Positions 1-7,294 of a stretch of 23,733 bases of DNA are shown one piece after another. Origin of the DNA: an uncultured Anaerovibrio sp. (lineage in GTDB: Bacteria; Bacillota; Negativicutes; Selenomonadales; Selenomonadaceae). Under the pieces are notes generated by a model, which saw only the letters and a program-made list of their open reading frames with translations, searched no databases and was not told the DNA's origin. Position 1 is the first letter of the stretch, and every line of letters starts with the position of its first letter. The stretch spans positions 1-23,733 of the forward strand of contig CAKPYV010000034.1 in assembly GCA_934203205.1 (NCBI GenBank), given 5' to 3'. Position numbers and translations under genes: made by a program.

Positions 1-486
1 AGGAGGAGATGTTAAGTAACTGGGAAAATACTCAAGTGTGTAAAAATATGTAGCAATATGCTAAAGACTCAAAAAAGCCGTTGAGTTAGTTTGTGCTGAC
101 TTTATAGCAGTCGGAACGGCTGGAAATAAACCAGAGGCGGTTGAAACAGTCCGTCTAACTACGGGATAGTACCCTGATGGTAGTCGTTGGACATTGGTAA
201 ATGCGAGAACCAAGCAAGACTGGCGAGTCTATACGTAAAAACAAATATTATGAAAGGAGAAAGCTACTTTGATGTACTCGGCAGAATATCACAGATAAGA
301 TACTGCCGATATGTACCGATGGCTAGTCGGGAATTTACGCCTTTGGAGTATCAAATAAACGTTAGTAGCTTGTCTTTCGGGACAGTGAGAACGGATACGA
401 TGAACAAGGAACTACAAATCGTGAGATTGTAGCGAAACATCTTGATATAGACATATTTGTCTATATTTTAAGTAGCAGAGATTATT
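1..486 (+). mobile_element. Degenerate IS200/IS605-type (TnpB) 3' end with omega-RNA-like structured region
   Basis: No intact gene is present here. One frame (about 65-169) ends with VGTAGNKPEAVETVRLTTG and a stop. A second frame ending at 432 contains SREFTPLEYQ and then TDTMNKELQ. The pattern TPxE ... TMxKE resembles the C-terminal tails of many Firmicute TnpB proteins, but the TnpB zinc finger and RuvC motifs are absent and stops interrupt the upstream frames. The stretch folds readily: AGACT-GGCG-AGTCT (around 223-236), TCGGCAG/CTGCCGA (around 278-311), a bulged hairpin at 412-432 and a perfect 9-bp hairpin at 445-466. A structured RNA overlapping the tnpB tail and running to the right end is what the omega-RNA of such elements looks like. 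The family assignment is by remembered resemblance only. A different structured RNA is possible. The exact element end cannot be placed. Confidence 0.4.
445..466 (+). repeat. Perfect 9-bp hairpin just before the cupin gene
   Basis: ATATAGACA, loop TATT, TGTCTATAT, followed by TTTTAAG. It may be the subterminal palindrome of the IS200/IS605-like right end, which these elements use for single-strand recognition, or a weak AT-rich terminator. It lies 20 bp upstream of the cupin start, so it probably marks the mobile-element/host boundary. Confidence 0.55.
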
Positions 487-828
487 ATGGCATTTATTCC
501 TGTAAATCAAGTGAAAGCAGAGAAAAAAGCAAACGGCAAGGGTGAGATTACCATCAACCATCTGCTGGGAGCTAATGAGCTAGGGGGCAATGATATGTTT
601 GCCAAGGTGGTAATTCCTCCAGGCTGTTCCATTGGTTACCATGAGCATCATGGCAATACTGAGACCTATCATATTCTGCAGGGCGAGGCTCTCTACAATG
701 ACAATGGCACTGAGACCAAGGTGGGAGCTGGTACTACTACCTTCTGTCCAGATGGCGAGGGCCATAGCATTGAAAACTGCGGCACTGAGGATCTGGTGTT
801 TATTGCTCTGATTACCAAGACTATCTAA
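487..828 (+). CDS. Small single-domain cupin protein
   Basis: A 113-residue single cupin barrel. Both cupin motifs fit the family pattern exactly. Motif 1 is G46-x5-H52-x-H54-x4-E59-x6-G66, and motif 2 is G82-x5-P88-x-G90-x2-H93-x3-N97. H52, H54, E59 and H93 are therefore the expected metal ligands. There is no signal peptide, so it is cytoplasmic. The family covers many small isomerases, dioxygenases and sugar- or ligand-binding proteins, so the reaction cannot be named from sequence. The ribosome binding site is weak (GCAGAG) and the gene starts directly after a mobile-element-like segment, so its native promoter may have been displaced. Only 33 bp separate it from the hybrid kinase, and the two are probably co-transcribed. 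Confidence 0.88.
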   Translation: MAFIPVNQVKAEKKANGKGEITINHLLGANELGGNDMFAKVVIPPGCSIGYHEHHGNTETYHILQGEALYNDNGTETKVGAGTTTFCPDGEGHSIENCGTEDLVFIALITKTI

Positions 829-861
829 GATAAATTTTTAATGTGAGGGGATTTTGATATT

Positions 862-3800
862 ATGACCGCGTATATTGAGCCTGCAGGGGAGGCTAGTTCA
901 ATAGCAAGGAATAATAAAAATACTGCCGGAATAGCCATCTTCTGGAAGGATGCCCAGGGCAGGTTTTTGAGTTGCAATCCTGTTTATCAGCAATTTATTG
1001 GCCTTAGTATGGACAAAATCATTGGCCATACTGTAGAGGAAATCGGGGCGGTTAGTCACAAGTATCCGCCTCTGATTGATGATGCGGATATTCTGGCCGG
1101 CCAGACTGTCAGTCAGGTTCCGGGACAGCTGCTGGATGGCACCAACAAGCCTCGACATGTGATGGTCAGCAAATCCCCTCTTATTATCAAGGGCAAAATA
1201 GCCGGTATTGTAGGCACCATTGAGGATATTACAGAGCAGGTAGATCAGTCCAAGACACTGCTGCAGCTGACAGAGGCTATTCAGTATGTACCGGGAGGTA
1301 TTCTGGTCTATGAGTGGAAGGGAACGGGAGACCACAAATTGCTGCTGGTCAGCCCCATAGCCAAGGAGATGTTTAATATCCCAGAGGAAACCACTGATGG
1401 CATAGATGAGATATTACATCATTGCCTCCATCCTGATGACAGCTGGTGTACCAGCTATTTGACCAAAAAGCTTATGGCAGGAGCCGAGATAGCTTCCTGC
1501 AAATGCCGGTTTTACCCTATTGGCTCCCAGGAATATATCTGGATCAAAATCCGAGTGCGGCCGGTGCCCAAGGCCTCTGGCAAGATACTGCTGTATATTG
1601 CCCTTACTGATATCACCGCTGAGCAGAGGAATGCTCAGGCTCTAGCTGAATCTCAGAGAGCCTACCGGGTGGTAGCAGATGGGGCGGGGCTGATTGTCTG
1701 GCATTATGATATAGTGAACAACACGGTGGAGTTCCTTAATGATAAAAATACCATGAAGCTCTATCTGCCTGATAATGTTCCTAGGAAGCTATATGGCGGC
1801 CCAGAGGAGTTTCTCCAGTTTATCCAGCCGGAATGTTGGCAGGATTTGCGCCAGCTCCATGAAAACCTAAGGCTAGGCAAATCCGGACGCTGTGATATTC
1901 AATATATCTCTGGGCCGGGACAGCCGCCTCATTGGGCCAGACTTATCTATACCTTGCCTGCAGGAGTTACCAACCCTACCGATGCCTATGGAGTAGGCAT
2001 GAATATTACAGCGGAAAAACTGCGGGAGGAGCAATACAATAACGAAGTCCGGATGCTTCACACTGCTGTCAAGACCAATATTCTGTCCAAATGCCATTTT
2101 GACCTGACAGAGAACAAGCTGCTGGACTACATTCGCCATTCCCCCAACGCCTTGAATCTTCGTGTAGGCTGTGGCTATGAATTTTTCTATGAGCAGCTGC
2201 TGGGGATGATTCTCTCCCAGGAAGAACAGCTTATGGTAGCTGAAAAGCTGAACATGGGGAATCTCATGCACATCTGCGCTCAGAACAACACCACTTTCTC
2301 TCTGGAATACAAAAGGCATTGTGAAGATTTGTCCCCTATTATGGTGGAGTGCACCGTCAGCCTTTTTACCAACAAAAATGGTCATGCCGAATGTTTTATC
2401 TGTTTCTATGATATTACCAACAAATTCATCAACTATACCATTGCAGACAAGCTGAATGAGCTGGGCTATAACCGTGCAGCCCTGGTAAACAATCTGACAG
2501 GCACCATGACCTTCTACAGCAAGAATACCGGTGTTCTTGAGAATACCCCGGAGCATCCTCTTTTTTATGATCAGAAACTGCTGGAATATATCTGCCAGGC
2601 TATTCCAGATAAGGAAAAGGCTCAGGCTCTGTACCAAAAGCTGAATCTGGATGCCATTACAGTCTATCTGGACGACCATGAACAGGAGGAAATGTTTGAT
2701 TTTTCCTTCGATTTATGGGAAGGCCCTGAGAAGCAATATGTCCGCCATCGAGTGCAGGCCTGTTATCTGGATAGCAGCCGTACTTCGGTTTTTATTATCC
2801 AAAGTGATATTACCAAGCAATACCAAAAGGAGCGGGAACAGCTGCAGAAGCTGGAAGAAGCTCTGGCTATGGCGGACAAAGCCAATGCCTCCAAGTCTAT
2901 ATTCCTGGCAGGTATCAGCCATGATATGCGTACCCCTCTGAATGGTATCCTATCCTTTACGGATTTTGCCCTGAAAACAGAAAGCCAGTCTCAGCAGAAA
3001 TATTATCTTACCAAGATTCGCCAATCCGGGGAGCTGCTGCTGTCCTTGATTAATGATACCCTGAATCTTACCCGCATTGAAAGCGGCAAGGTTACTGTCA
3101 AAACAGAATGGGTGGATACCAAGGCCATGCTGGATACTGTTATTGCTGGCGTGTCCATGTCTGCCATCGAAAGACAGCTTTCCCTCAATATCCATCGTGA
3201 GCCGGATTTGCCTGCCTATATTTTTATGGATAAGCTAAAAATGCAGGAGATACTGCTGAATATTCTCAGCAATGCTGTAAAGTTCACCAAGCCGGGAGGC
3301 TCTGTTAATTTAAATATTAGCGTGATTCCCCCTCAGCAGCAGACTCCCCAGGAGCTGGCCGCAGTTCAATCAGTACATCACAAGTGGATACGGATGGTTA
3401 TTTGGGATACTGGTATCGGCATGAGTCAGGAGTTCCTGCCCCATCTCTTTGATGCCTTTGCCCAGGAGGAGTCCACGGAGGTAGCCAATCCCAATGGTAC
3501 TGGTCTGGGGCTGGCCATTGCCAAGAAATACATGGATATGATGGGTGGCAGTATTCAGGTGCGCAGTAAGCTGAATCATGGCACCACCTTTGAGCTTCAT
3601 CTCATGGTAGAGGAAACTGAGGCAAGGGCCTGTGCTCATGGCTCTGGCGTGGAACATTGCCATTTTGGCCACCTGCGTATTCTCCTAGCGGAGGACAATG
3701 CCCTGAATCAGGAGATTGCCCAGATGCTGCTTAGCACCAAGGGAGCTAGGCTGGATATTGTCTCTAATGGTCAGGAGGCAGTAGATAAGTTTGAGGCCTC

Positions 3801-4053
3801 CAAGCCAGGAACCTATCAGCTGATATTGATGGATATTCGGATGCCTGTTATGAATGGCTATAGGGCGGCAGAAAAAATCCGCCACAGCCAACATCCTGAC
3901 GGGGGGGATATTCCTATTATTGCTATGACAGCTGATGCCTATGAGGATGATATCAAGCACTGTATGGCAGTAGGCATGAATGGCCATATCAGCAAGCCTA
4001 TCAATCCGGATAAGCTCTACAGTGAAATTGCCAAATGCTGTAAAGGCATCTAA
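862..4053 (+). CDS. Cytoplasmic multi-PAS hybrid sensor histidine kinase
   Basis: A 1063-residue hybrid kinase. About five PAS-like modules occupy roughly residues 17-130, 137-255, 263-385, 393-540 and 541-655; several end in the typical DIT segment. The HisKA H-box has the phospho-acceptor His687 (GISHDMRTPLNG). The HATPase domain shows N804 in the N-box, D849 in the G1 box (WDTGIGM) and the G2 box NGTGLGLA around 878-885. A C-terminal receiver domain has E944/D945, phospho-acceptor D991 (LMDIRMP) and K1045 (SKP). No transmembrane segment or signal peptide is visible, so it should sense a cytoplasmic signal. There is no DNA-binding output and no partner regulator or HPt protein in the window, so its phosphorelay partner is elsewhere. 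The start is supported by AGGGGA 10 bp upstream. It probably forms an operon with the cupin, which might modify or bind the PAS ligand (speculation). Confidence 0.93.
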   Translation: MTAYIEPAGEASSIARNNKNTAGIAIFWKDAQGRFLSCNPVYQQFIGLSMDKIIGHTVEEIGAVSHKYPPLIDDADILAGQTVSQVPGQLLDGTNKPRHVMVSKSPLIIKGKIAGIVGTIEDITEQVDQSKTLLQLTEAIQYVPGGILVYEWKGTGDHKLLLVSPIAKEMFNIPEETTDGIDEILHHCLHPDDSWCTSYLTKKLMAGAEIASCKCRFYPIGSQEYIWIKIRVRPVPKASGKILLYIALTDITAEQRNAQALAESQRAYRVVADGAGLIVWHYDIVNNTVEFLNDKNTMKLYLPDNVPRKLYGGPEEFLQFIQPECWQDLRQLHENLRLGKSGRCDIQYISGPGQPPHWARLIYTLPAGVTNPTDAYGVGMNITAEKLREEQYNNEVRMLHTAVKTNILSKCHFDLTENKLLDYIRHSPNALNLRVGCGYEFFYEQLLGMILSQEEQLMVAEKLNMGNLMHICAQNNTTFSLEYKRHCEDLSPIMVECTVSLFTNKNGHAECFICFYDITNKFINYTIADKLNELGYNRAALVNNLTGTMTFYSKNTGVLENTPEHPLFYDQKLLEYICQAIPDKEKAQALYQKLNLDAITVYLDDHEQEEMFDFSFDLWEGPEKQYVRHRVQACYLDSSRTSVFIIQSDITKQYQKEREQLQKLEEALAMADKANASKSIFLAGISHDMRTPLNGILSFTDFALKTESQSQQKYYLTKIRQSGELLLSLINDTLNLTRIESGKVTVKTEWVDTKAMLDTVIAGVSMSAIERQLSLNIHREPDLPAYIFMDKLKMQEILLNILSNAVKFTKPGGSVNLNISVIPPQQQTPQELAAVQSVHHKWIRMVIWDTGIGMSQEFLPHLFDAFAQEESTEVANPNGTGLGLAIAKKYMDMMGGSIQVRSKLNHGTTFELHLMVEETEARACAHGSGVEHCHFGHLRILLAEDNALNQEIAQMLLSTKGARLDIVSNGQEAVDKFEASKPGTYQLILMDIRMPVMNGYRAAEKIRHSQHPDGGDIPIIAMTADAYEDDIKHCMAVGMNGHISKPINPDKLYSEIAKCCKGI

Positions 4054-4109
4054 AAAAACATGATGATAATTCCAAGGCAGATTGCCAAGGAGCTATCATC
4101 ATGTTTTTT
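4053..4109. terminator. Bidirectional intrinsic terminator between convergent genes
   Basis: A perfect 16-bp stem pairs 4053-4068 with 4094-4109, carrying an A6 run on one arm and a T6 run on the other, so it can terminate in both directions. The loop contains a further inverted arrangement (CCaaGGC ... GCCaaGG). It separates the kinase from the convergent RelA/SpoT-like gene. Confidence 0.9.
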
Positions 4110-4126
4110 ATTTAGGCATTTTTCAT

Positions 4127-5014
4127 TTAGGCGCCACATGGGTGGCTGTGGTCAAAGCTGGCCAAGGACATAATGCCCTTGGGCTGGGGCAAGTTGTCAT
4201 AAATGGATTTTATCTGAGTGTATAGCTGTTCCTTCCGCTGGGGGCTGGTTTCTGGCCGCCGCCACTCCTCGTACATACCGTGGGTGGCTTTGCCTGCCTC
4301 CAACGTCTCTGGGGAGTGGAGCTGCATCTCAAAGCTAATACCCTGGGGGCTGGTAATATCCAAATGAATGGCCTTGTACCGGCCTGCCTCATTCAGATAT
4401 TTGTTATCCAGCTTGTCTACGGTATAGCCCCGCTTCTCCAACAGATTTACAGTACGGCGGGCTATAGTGGCCAGCTGGCTGTTTTTGGCTACCTGGGTGT
4501 AGCGAATCAAATCCCCGGTTTCCTCCACATACTCTGTGGCGGTCTTGGGCTGCTGCCCTGCCTTCAGGGCCTTGTCTGTCTTGCGTTCAATCTTGCTGCG
4601 GACACTGCTGGCGGTCTTGACGGAATACTCCAGCCCCTCCATAGAGGTGCCCAGCTCATGGGCTATCTCCAGCATATCCATGGTAATTGCAGGTTCACTG
4701 GCTCTCGCTCTGTCATAGCTGGCCTGTGCCTGACTCTCGTAGCCTACCAGCTGGTGATCTGTATCAGATTTGCTGCCGGAGACTACAATCTGGCCACTGC
4801 GGCTCTTGTAGGGAATGCCCCCTAGGCGGGTTACATCCGCTGTAGCCGTAAGGGCGCCACCACTGAGGGCCATCAAGCTGGCTGCCTCTGCTGCTGTGCA
4901 GCTGCCTACAGAGCAGTTCATGGCTGACCAGGAAACGGCTGCGGCTATCAACAGCATCCGTCCCTTGCTTAATTTGTTCAGGCGGGTGACCTTGGCTATT
5001 TTATGTAAATTCAT
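4127..5014 (-). CDS. Exported protein with a RelA/SpoT-like synthetase fold
   Basis: A 295-residue protein. A basic n-region (1-20) and hydrophobic core (LLIAAAVSWSAM, 21-32) form an export signal. Cleavage may follow AEA (about 42-44), or Cys40 (VGSC) may be lipidated. Residues about 115-275 carry the signature order of (p)ppGpp synthetase domains: a basic S-x-x-S-x-x-R-x-K segment (131-145), D168 and R171 in GDLIRYT (compare D-x-x-G-x-R), Y213/H217 in RYKAIHLDI (compare GYxSLH), and E229/Q231 in SFEMQLHSPE (compare VEIQIRTxE). The catalytic-type Asp, Tyr, His and Glu are thus all visible. No hydrolase, TGS or ACT domain is present. RelA/SpoT-fold enzymes normally act in the cytosol, so an exported one suggests an effector or toxin such as a Tas1-like nucleotide pyrophosphokinase, or a different nucleotidyl-transfer activity. 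No immunity gene is evident. The start is fixed by GGGGGA 7 bp upstream. The fold call is by eye: export is fairly sure, activity is not. Confidence 0.65.
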   Translation of the reverse strand: MNLHKIAKVTRLNKLSKGRMLLIAAAVSWSAMNCSVGSCTAAEAASLMALSGGALTATADVTRLGGIPYKSRSGQIVVSGSKSDTDHQLVGYESQAQASYDRARASEPAITMDMLEIAHELGTSMEGLEYSVKTASSVRSKIERKTDKALKAGQQPKTATEYVEETGDLIRYTQVAKNSQLATIARRTVNLLEKRGYTVDKLDNKYLNEAGRYKAIHLDITSPQGISFEMQLHSPETLEAGKATHGMYEEWRRPETSPQRKEQLYTQIKSIYDNLPQPKGIMSLASFDHSHPCGA

Positions 5015-5020
5015 AAGAAA

Positions 5021-5055
5021 ATCCCCCTTTACAACTATTATTGTATCAGGGGGAT
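5021..5055 (-). promoter_or_regulatory. Leader hairpin sequestering the ribosome binding site of the RelA/SpoT-like gene
   Basis: ATCCCCCT (5021-5028 on the plus strand) pairs perfectly with AGGGGGAT (5048-5055), with an inner TACAA/TTGTA stem (5030-5034 with 5041-5045). In the minus-strand mRNA the AGGGGGA Shine-Dalgarno forms one arm, so ribosome access would need the helix to open. It matters only if transcription starts upstream of 5055. The best promoter seen, TTGCCA-17 bp-TTTCAT (5084-5056), would start near that edge. Confidence 0.5.
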
Positions 5056-5072
5056 ATGAAAACTCTCTGTAA

Positions 5073-5093
5073 AATTCTTGGCAAACAAGAATT
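5073..5093 (-). terminator. Short terminator-like hairpin after nrdG
   Basis: An 8-bp perfect stem (AATTCTTG/CAAGAATT, loop of 5) begins 14 bp past the nrdG stop and runs into TTTT on the minus strand. It is AT-rich, so probably modest. It overlaps the candidate -35 of the RelA/SpoT-like gene. Confidence 0.5.
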
Positions 5094-5106
5094 ATTTTAA
5101 TGTGTT

Positions 5107-5664
5107 TTACTGCTCTGGATGAAGCACTACCTGCCCCTTGGCCAAGGTCTGAGGCACATTGATAAGTCGCTGGTTGCGGCTGCCTCGAAACTGGAGGCTA
5201 ATATCTCTCTGCTCCTCTATATATGGTCCATCCACCAGTACATCTATCTGTTGCAGCAAATGCCTTACTGCCTGCTGACGATTCATCAGCAAATCTTCCA
5301 GGGTATAGCCTGTGTAGCACCAAATGGTCAATCCACTGTCCTTTAGCTCTTGTCCCAGCTCTGCCAAGACAGCGGCCTGACAAAATGGTTCTCCACCGCT
5401 AAAGGTTACTCCCTCCAACAATGGATTGTCCAGAATATCCCGCAGCAGCTTGGCTGGCTCTACCTGTCTCCCCCCATGAAAAGCGTGAGTCTGAGGGTTG
5501 TGACAGCCAAAGCAGTTATGAGGACAGCCCTGGGTAAAAATAGTGTACCGATAGCCCTCCCCATCTACAATGGATTCCCCTACAGTACCTGCAATCTGCA
5601 GCCGATGGGCTGGTACTGCCAGCTGGGGAATCTCTGGGAAGGTGTGATTAGTTAATAACGGCAT
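5107..5664 (-). CDS. nrdG: Anaerobic ribonucleoside-triphosphate reductase activating protein
   Basis: A 185-residue radical SAM activase. It uses a [4Fe-4S] cluster and S-adenosylmethionine to install the glycyl radical on class III (anaerobic) ribonucleotide reductase. The cluster motif is C47-x3-C51-x2-C54 (GCPHNCFGC), and the SAM-binding SGGEP is at about 89-93. The length is normal to slightly long for NrdG. The start at 5664 overlaps the end of the upstream 95-codon gene by 17 bp, and no strong ribosome binding site precedes it, so translation is probably coupled. The pair shares one promoter with NrdR boxes. The full-length catalytic subunit NrdD is not in the window. Confidence 0.93.
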   Translation of the reverse strand: MPLLTNHTFPEIPQLAVPAHRLQIAGTVGESIVDGEGYRYTIFTQGCPHNCFGCHNPQTHAFHGGRQVEPAKLLRDILDNPLLEGVTFSGGEPFCQAAVLAELGQELKDSGLTIWCYTGYTLEDLLMNRQQAVRHLLQQIDVLVDGPYIEEQRDISLQFRGSRNQRLINVPQTLAKGQVVLHPEQ

Positions 5665-5935
5665 GCTTTACCCGATCATGCTCCTCGGCCTTTTTGGCGT
5701 TGTTCCAACGGTCAATGGTGCCTACCAAATAGCCGGTAATGCGACGGATACGCTCGAATTTAGCTGGCTGCAGCTCATAATCCAGATTGATTTCCCCCTC
5801 CTCAGCAGGAGATATGCTCAGCTTGGCCAAATCTCCGTTGTTTTCCTGCTGAAGCATCTGGATGTAGCCAATAATCTCCTTCTTGGACATATCTTCCAAG
5901 CCTGTTACAGTTACGCTGATACCATTTACTAACAT
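5648..5935 (-). CDS. Small protein with an NrdD-type glycyl-radical C-terminal motif
   Basis: A 95-residue protein whose last third (about 60-92) matches the C-terminal tail of class III ribonucleotide reductase: R-x-T-G68-Y-L followed by RWNNAK, then AEEHDRVKH. In full-length NrdD this tail carries the radical glycine, and Gly68 is at the corresponding place. The ten-stranded barrel and the zinc CxxC pairs of NrdD are absent. The first 55 residues are an acidic, mostly helical-looking segment. Possible roles are a spare glycyl-radical domain, as YfiD/GrcA is for pyruvate formate-lyase, a subunit of a split reductase, or a regulatory partner of NrdG. The start at 5935 is chosen for AAAGGGA upstream; a longer frame to 6013 has no such site. 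It overlaps nrdG and is NrdR-controlled. Confidence 0.75.
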   Translation of the reverse strand: MLVNGISVTVTGLEDMSKKEIIGYIQMLQQENNGDLAKLSISPAEEGEINLDYELQPAKFERIRRITGYLVGTIDRWNNAKKAEEHDRVKHAVIN

Positions 5936-5955
5936 TAATCTCGTCCCTTTCATAT

Positions 5956-5998
5956 CATAAATGCACTGTAGAAAAAATCTATAAAGTCTACATTTATG
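5956..5998 (-). other. Hairpin in the nrd leader
   Basis: CATAAATG pairs with CATTTATG across a 27-bp interval, with an inner GTAGA/TCTAC stem. It lies in the roughly 108-nt untranslated leader between the predicted transcription start (near 6043) and the small nrdD-like gene. No known riboswitch was recognised; it may affect mRNA stability. Confidence 0.35.
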
Positions 5999-6049
5999 CG
6001 TATATTTTTGCATATATTGAAATTTGCTTTTGTAATTACTCGCACCACT

Positions 6050-6078
6050 ATATTACTATATATAGTGTCATGTGTCAA
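6050..6078 (-). promoter_or_regulatory. Sigma-70-type promoter of the nrd operon
   Basis: The minus strand reads TTGACA (6078-6073), a 17-bp spacer, then TAATAT (6055-6050). The -35 is perfect and the -10 matches at four of six positions. It sits between and partly under two NrdR boxes. Confidence 0.75.
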
Positions 6079-6100
6079 TATTAGATACTATATATAGTAT
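6053..6100. promoter_or_regulatory. Tandem NrdR boxes
   Basis: Box 1 is TTACTATATATAGTGT (6053-6068) and box 2 is ATACTATATATAGTAT (6085-6100). Both fit the NrdR consensus acaCwAtATaTwGtgt in its core. Their centres are 32 bp apart, about three helical turns, which is the spacing NrdR uses upstream of ribonucleotide reductase genes. Box 1 covers the spacer and -10 and box 2 lies upstream of the -35, consistent with repression when dATP is high. The nrdR gene is not in the window. Confidence 0.85.
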
Positions 6101-6275
6101 TTGCTATTCACAACATATGCACAGGGACTATACAGGTTTCTGTATATTTATACATATTTTATACGTGACTAACCAGCAGGGGATTCCCTTTTTTATGTTG
6201 CCGGAACCCAAAACAATGGCGAACAATCTGTATAAACAGACATGGGTATAAATTTCTGTGGATAAAATATGGGGG
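6101..6275. other. AT-rich intergenic region between nlpC-type gene and nrd promoter
   Basis: No gene is seen. It holds a perfect inverted repeat TATACAG-GTTT-CTGTATA (6129-6146), a weak TCTGT/ACAGA hairpin near 6230, and an exact DnaA box (TTATCCACA, minus orientation) at 6257-6265, 11 bp from the NlpC/P60 stop. There is no convincing terminator for the NlpC/P60 gene. Confidence 0.5.
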
Positions 6276-7082
6276 CTATTTGACTATATGCTTGCCGCCA
6301 TAATATTTGCTTTTCCAATAGTTGTCATTTAGCTTGTCAATCCGTACTCCCTTGCTGGAGGAGGCGTGGATAAACTCCCCCTGGCCCAGGTAAATGCCGC
6401 AGTGGGAGGCTCCCGGCTCATAGGTGGTAAAGAATACCAGATCCCCAGCCTCCAGCTTGCCGGCAGTCATGCTCTGGCCTAGCTTGTACTGCAAATCTGC
6501 TGTCCGAGGCAGCTTCATGCCGTTCTGGGCAAATACATACTGGAGATAGCCGGAGCAGTCAAAGGCCTTGGGAGTATCTCCCCCGAACTGATATGGCACG
6601 CCAATGTATTTTTTTGCGGTGGTCAGAAGCTGAGGCACCTGCTGACGAGCCAAAAAAGGCTGGCTCTCTGGCACCTTGATGCCCTGCCCCTTCATAGCCT
6701 CCCAGCTCTCCTCTATATCCATGCCCTCCCCGGTCATAGAGCCTCCTGTATTCTCTACCCGGCCTGCCAGATTGGCATTCCGGCGGGCTACCTGTATGGC
6801 ATTGAAGGTTTTGCGATCTACCACCCCGGTGATTTTGATTTTTTGATCCCGCTGAAAGGCCATTACAGCCCGATAGGTGGAATTGTCAAAGCTGCCATCC
6901 AGCTTGGCTATCTTGTAGCCTAGAAACTGCAGCTGCTTCTGTACCTGCAGTACCTCAGGCCCCCTTGCCTCCTTTTCCAGATTCTGAAAGGCATAGGCTG
7001 TGCCTGCTTCCAGCATCAGGCTCAAACAAAGTGCTGTGCCTATTCCAACCCATTTTCCAAGAAACCATTTCGCCAGTCCCAT
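6276..7082 (-). CDS. Exported NlpC/P60 peptidoglycan peptidase with peptidoglycan-binding domain
   Basis: A 268-residue exported cell-wall hydrolase. Residues 1-31 form a signal peptide with probable cleavage after AYA. A PG_binding_1 domain at about 38-98 contains LQFLGY, LDGSFDNST and AVMAFQRD. A linker leads to an NlpC/P60 domain at about 150-268 with the expected triad: Cys176 (FDCSGY), His227 (SHCGIYLG) and His239 (FIHASS). Such enzymes cut the gamma-D-Glu-diamino-acid bond of peptide stems during wall growth or separation. The start has GGAGGG 5 bp upstream. It appears monocistronic. A TATAAT element at 7166-7171 could be its -10, but no good -35 was found. The DnaA-box region lies directly upstream. 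Confidence 0.93.
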   Translation of the reverse strand: MGLAKWFLGKWVGIGTALCLSLMLEAGTAYAFQNLEKEARGPEVLQVQKQLQFLGYKIAKLDGSFDNSTYRAVMAFQRDQKIKITGVVDRKTFNAIQVARRNANLAGRVENTGGSMTGEGMDIEESWEAMKGQGIKVPESQPFLARQQVPQLLTTAKKYIGVPYQFGGDTPKAFDCSGYLQYVFAQNGMKLPRTADLQYKLGQSMTAGKLEAGDLVFFTTYEPGASHCGIYLGQGEFIHASSSKGVRIDKLNDNYWKSKYYGGKHIVK

Positions 7083-7294
7083 AGTAACCCTCCATATTGC
7101 TTATTTGCCCCATGCTAACGGGTGCTAAAGCTCCCACTGAATAAATCTCATTTTACTATGGGAATATTATAACCCCTACATTGTTTAAAGAAAATAATTT
7201 TTTTATTAATATTCCTGGCAAATTTCACCAAAATTTTACACAGAGTTTACGGGTTTTGTTCTCTAAACATATTTATGGCGAATATCCGCTAGAT

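Noticed and set aside
1..486. Group II intron 3' end
   Set aside because: No domain V hairpin (AGC/GUU-type with its AAGU-like bulge) or domain VI branch point could be found.
1873..2679. A 268-codon minus-strand open frame inside the hybrid kinase
   Set aside because: It is antisense to continuous PAS coding sequence, with no recognisable domain or ribosome binding site.
4280..4825. A 181-codon plus-strand open frame opposite the RelA/SpoT-like gene
   Set aside because: The minus-strand frame has a signal peptide, a strong ribosome binding site and conserved motifs; the plus-strand one has none of these.
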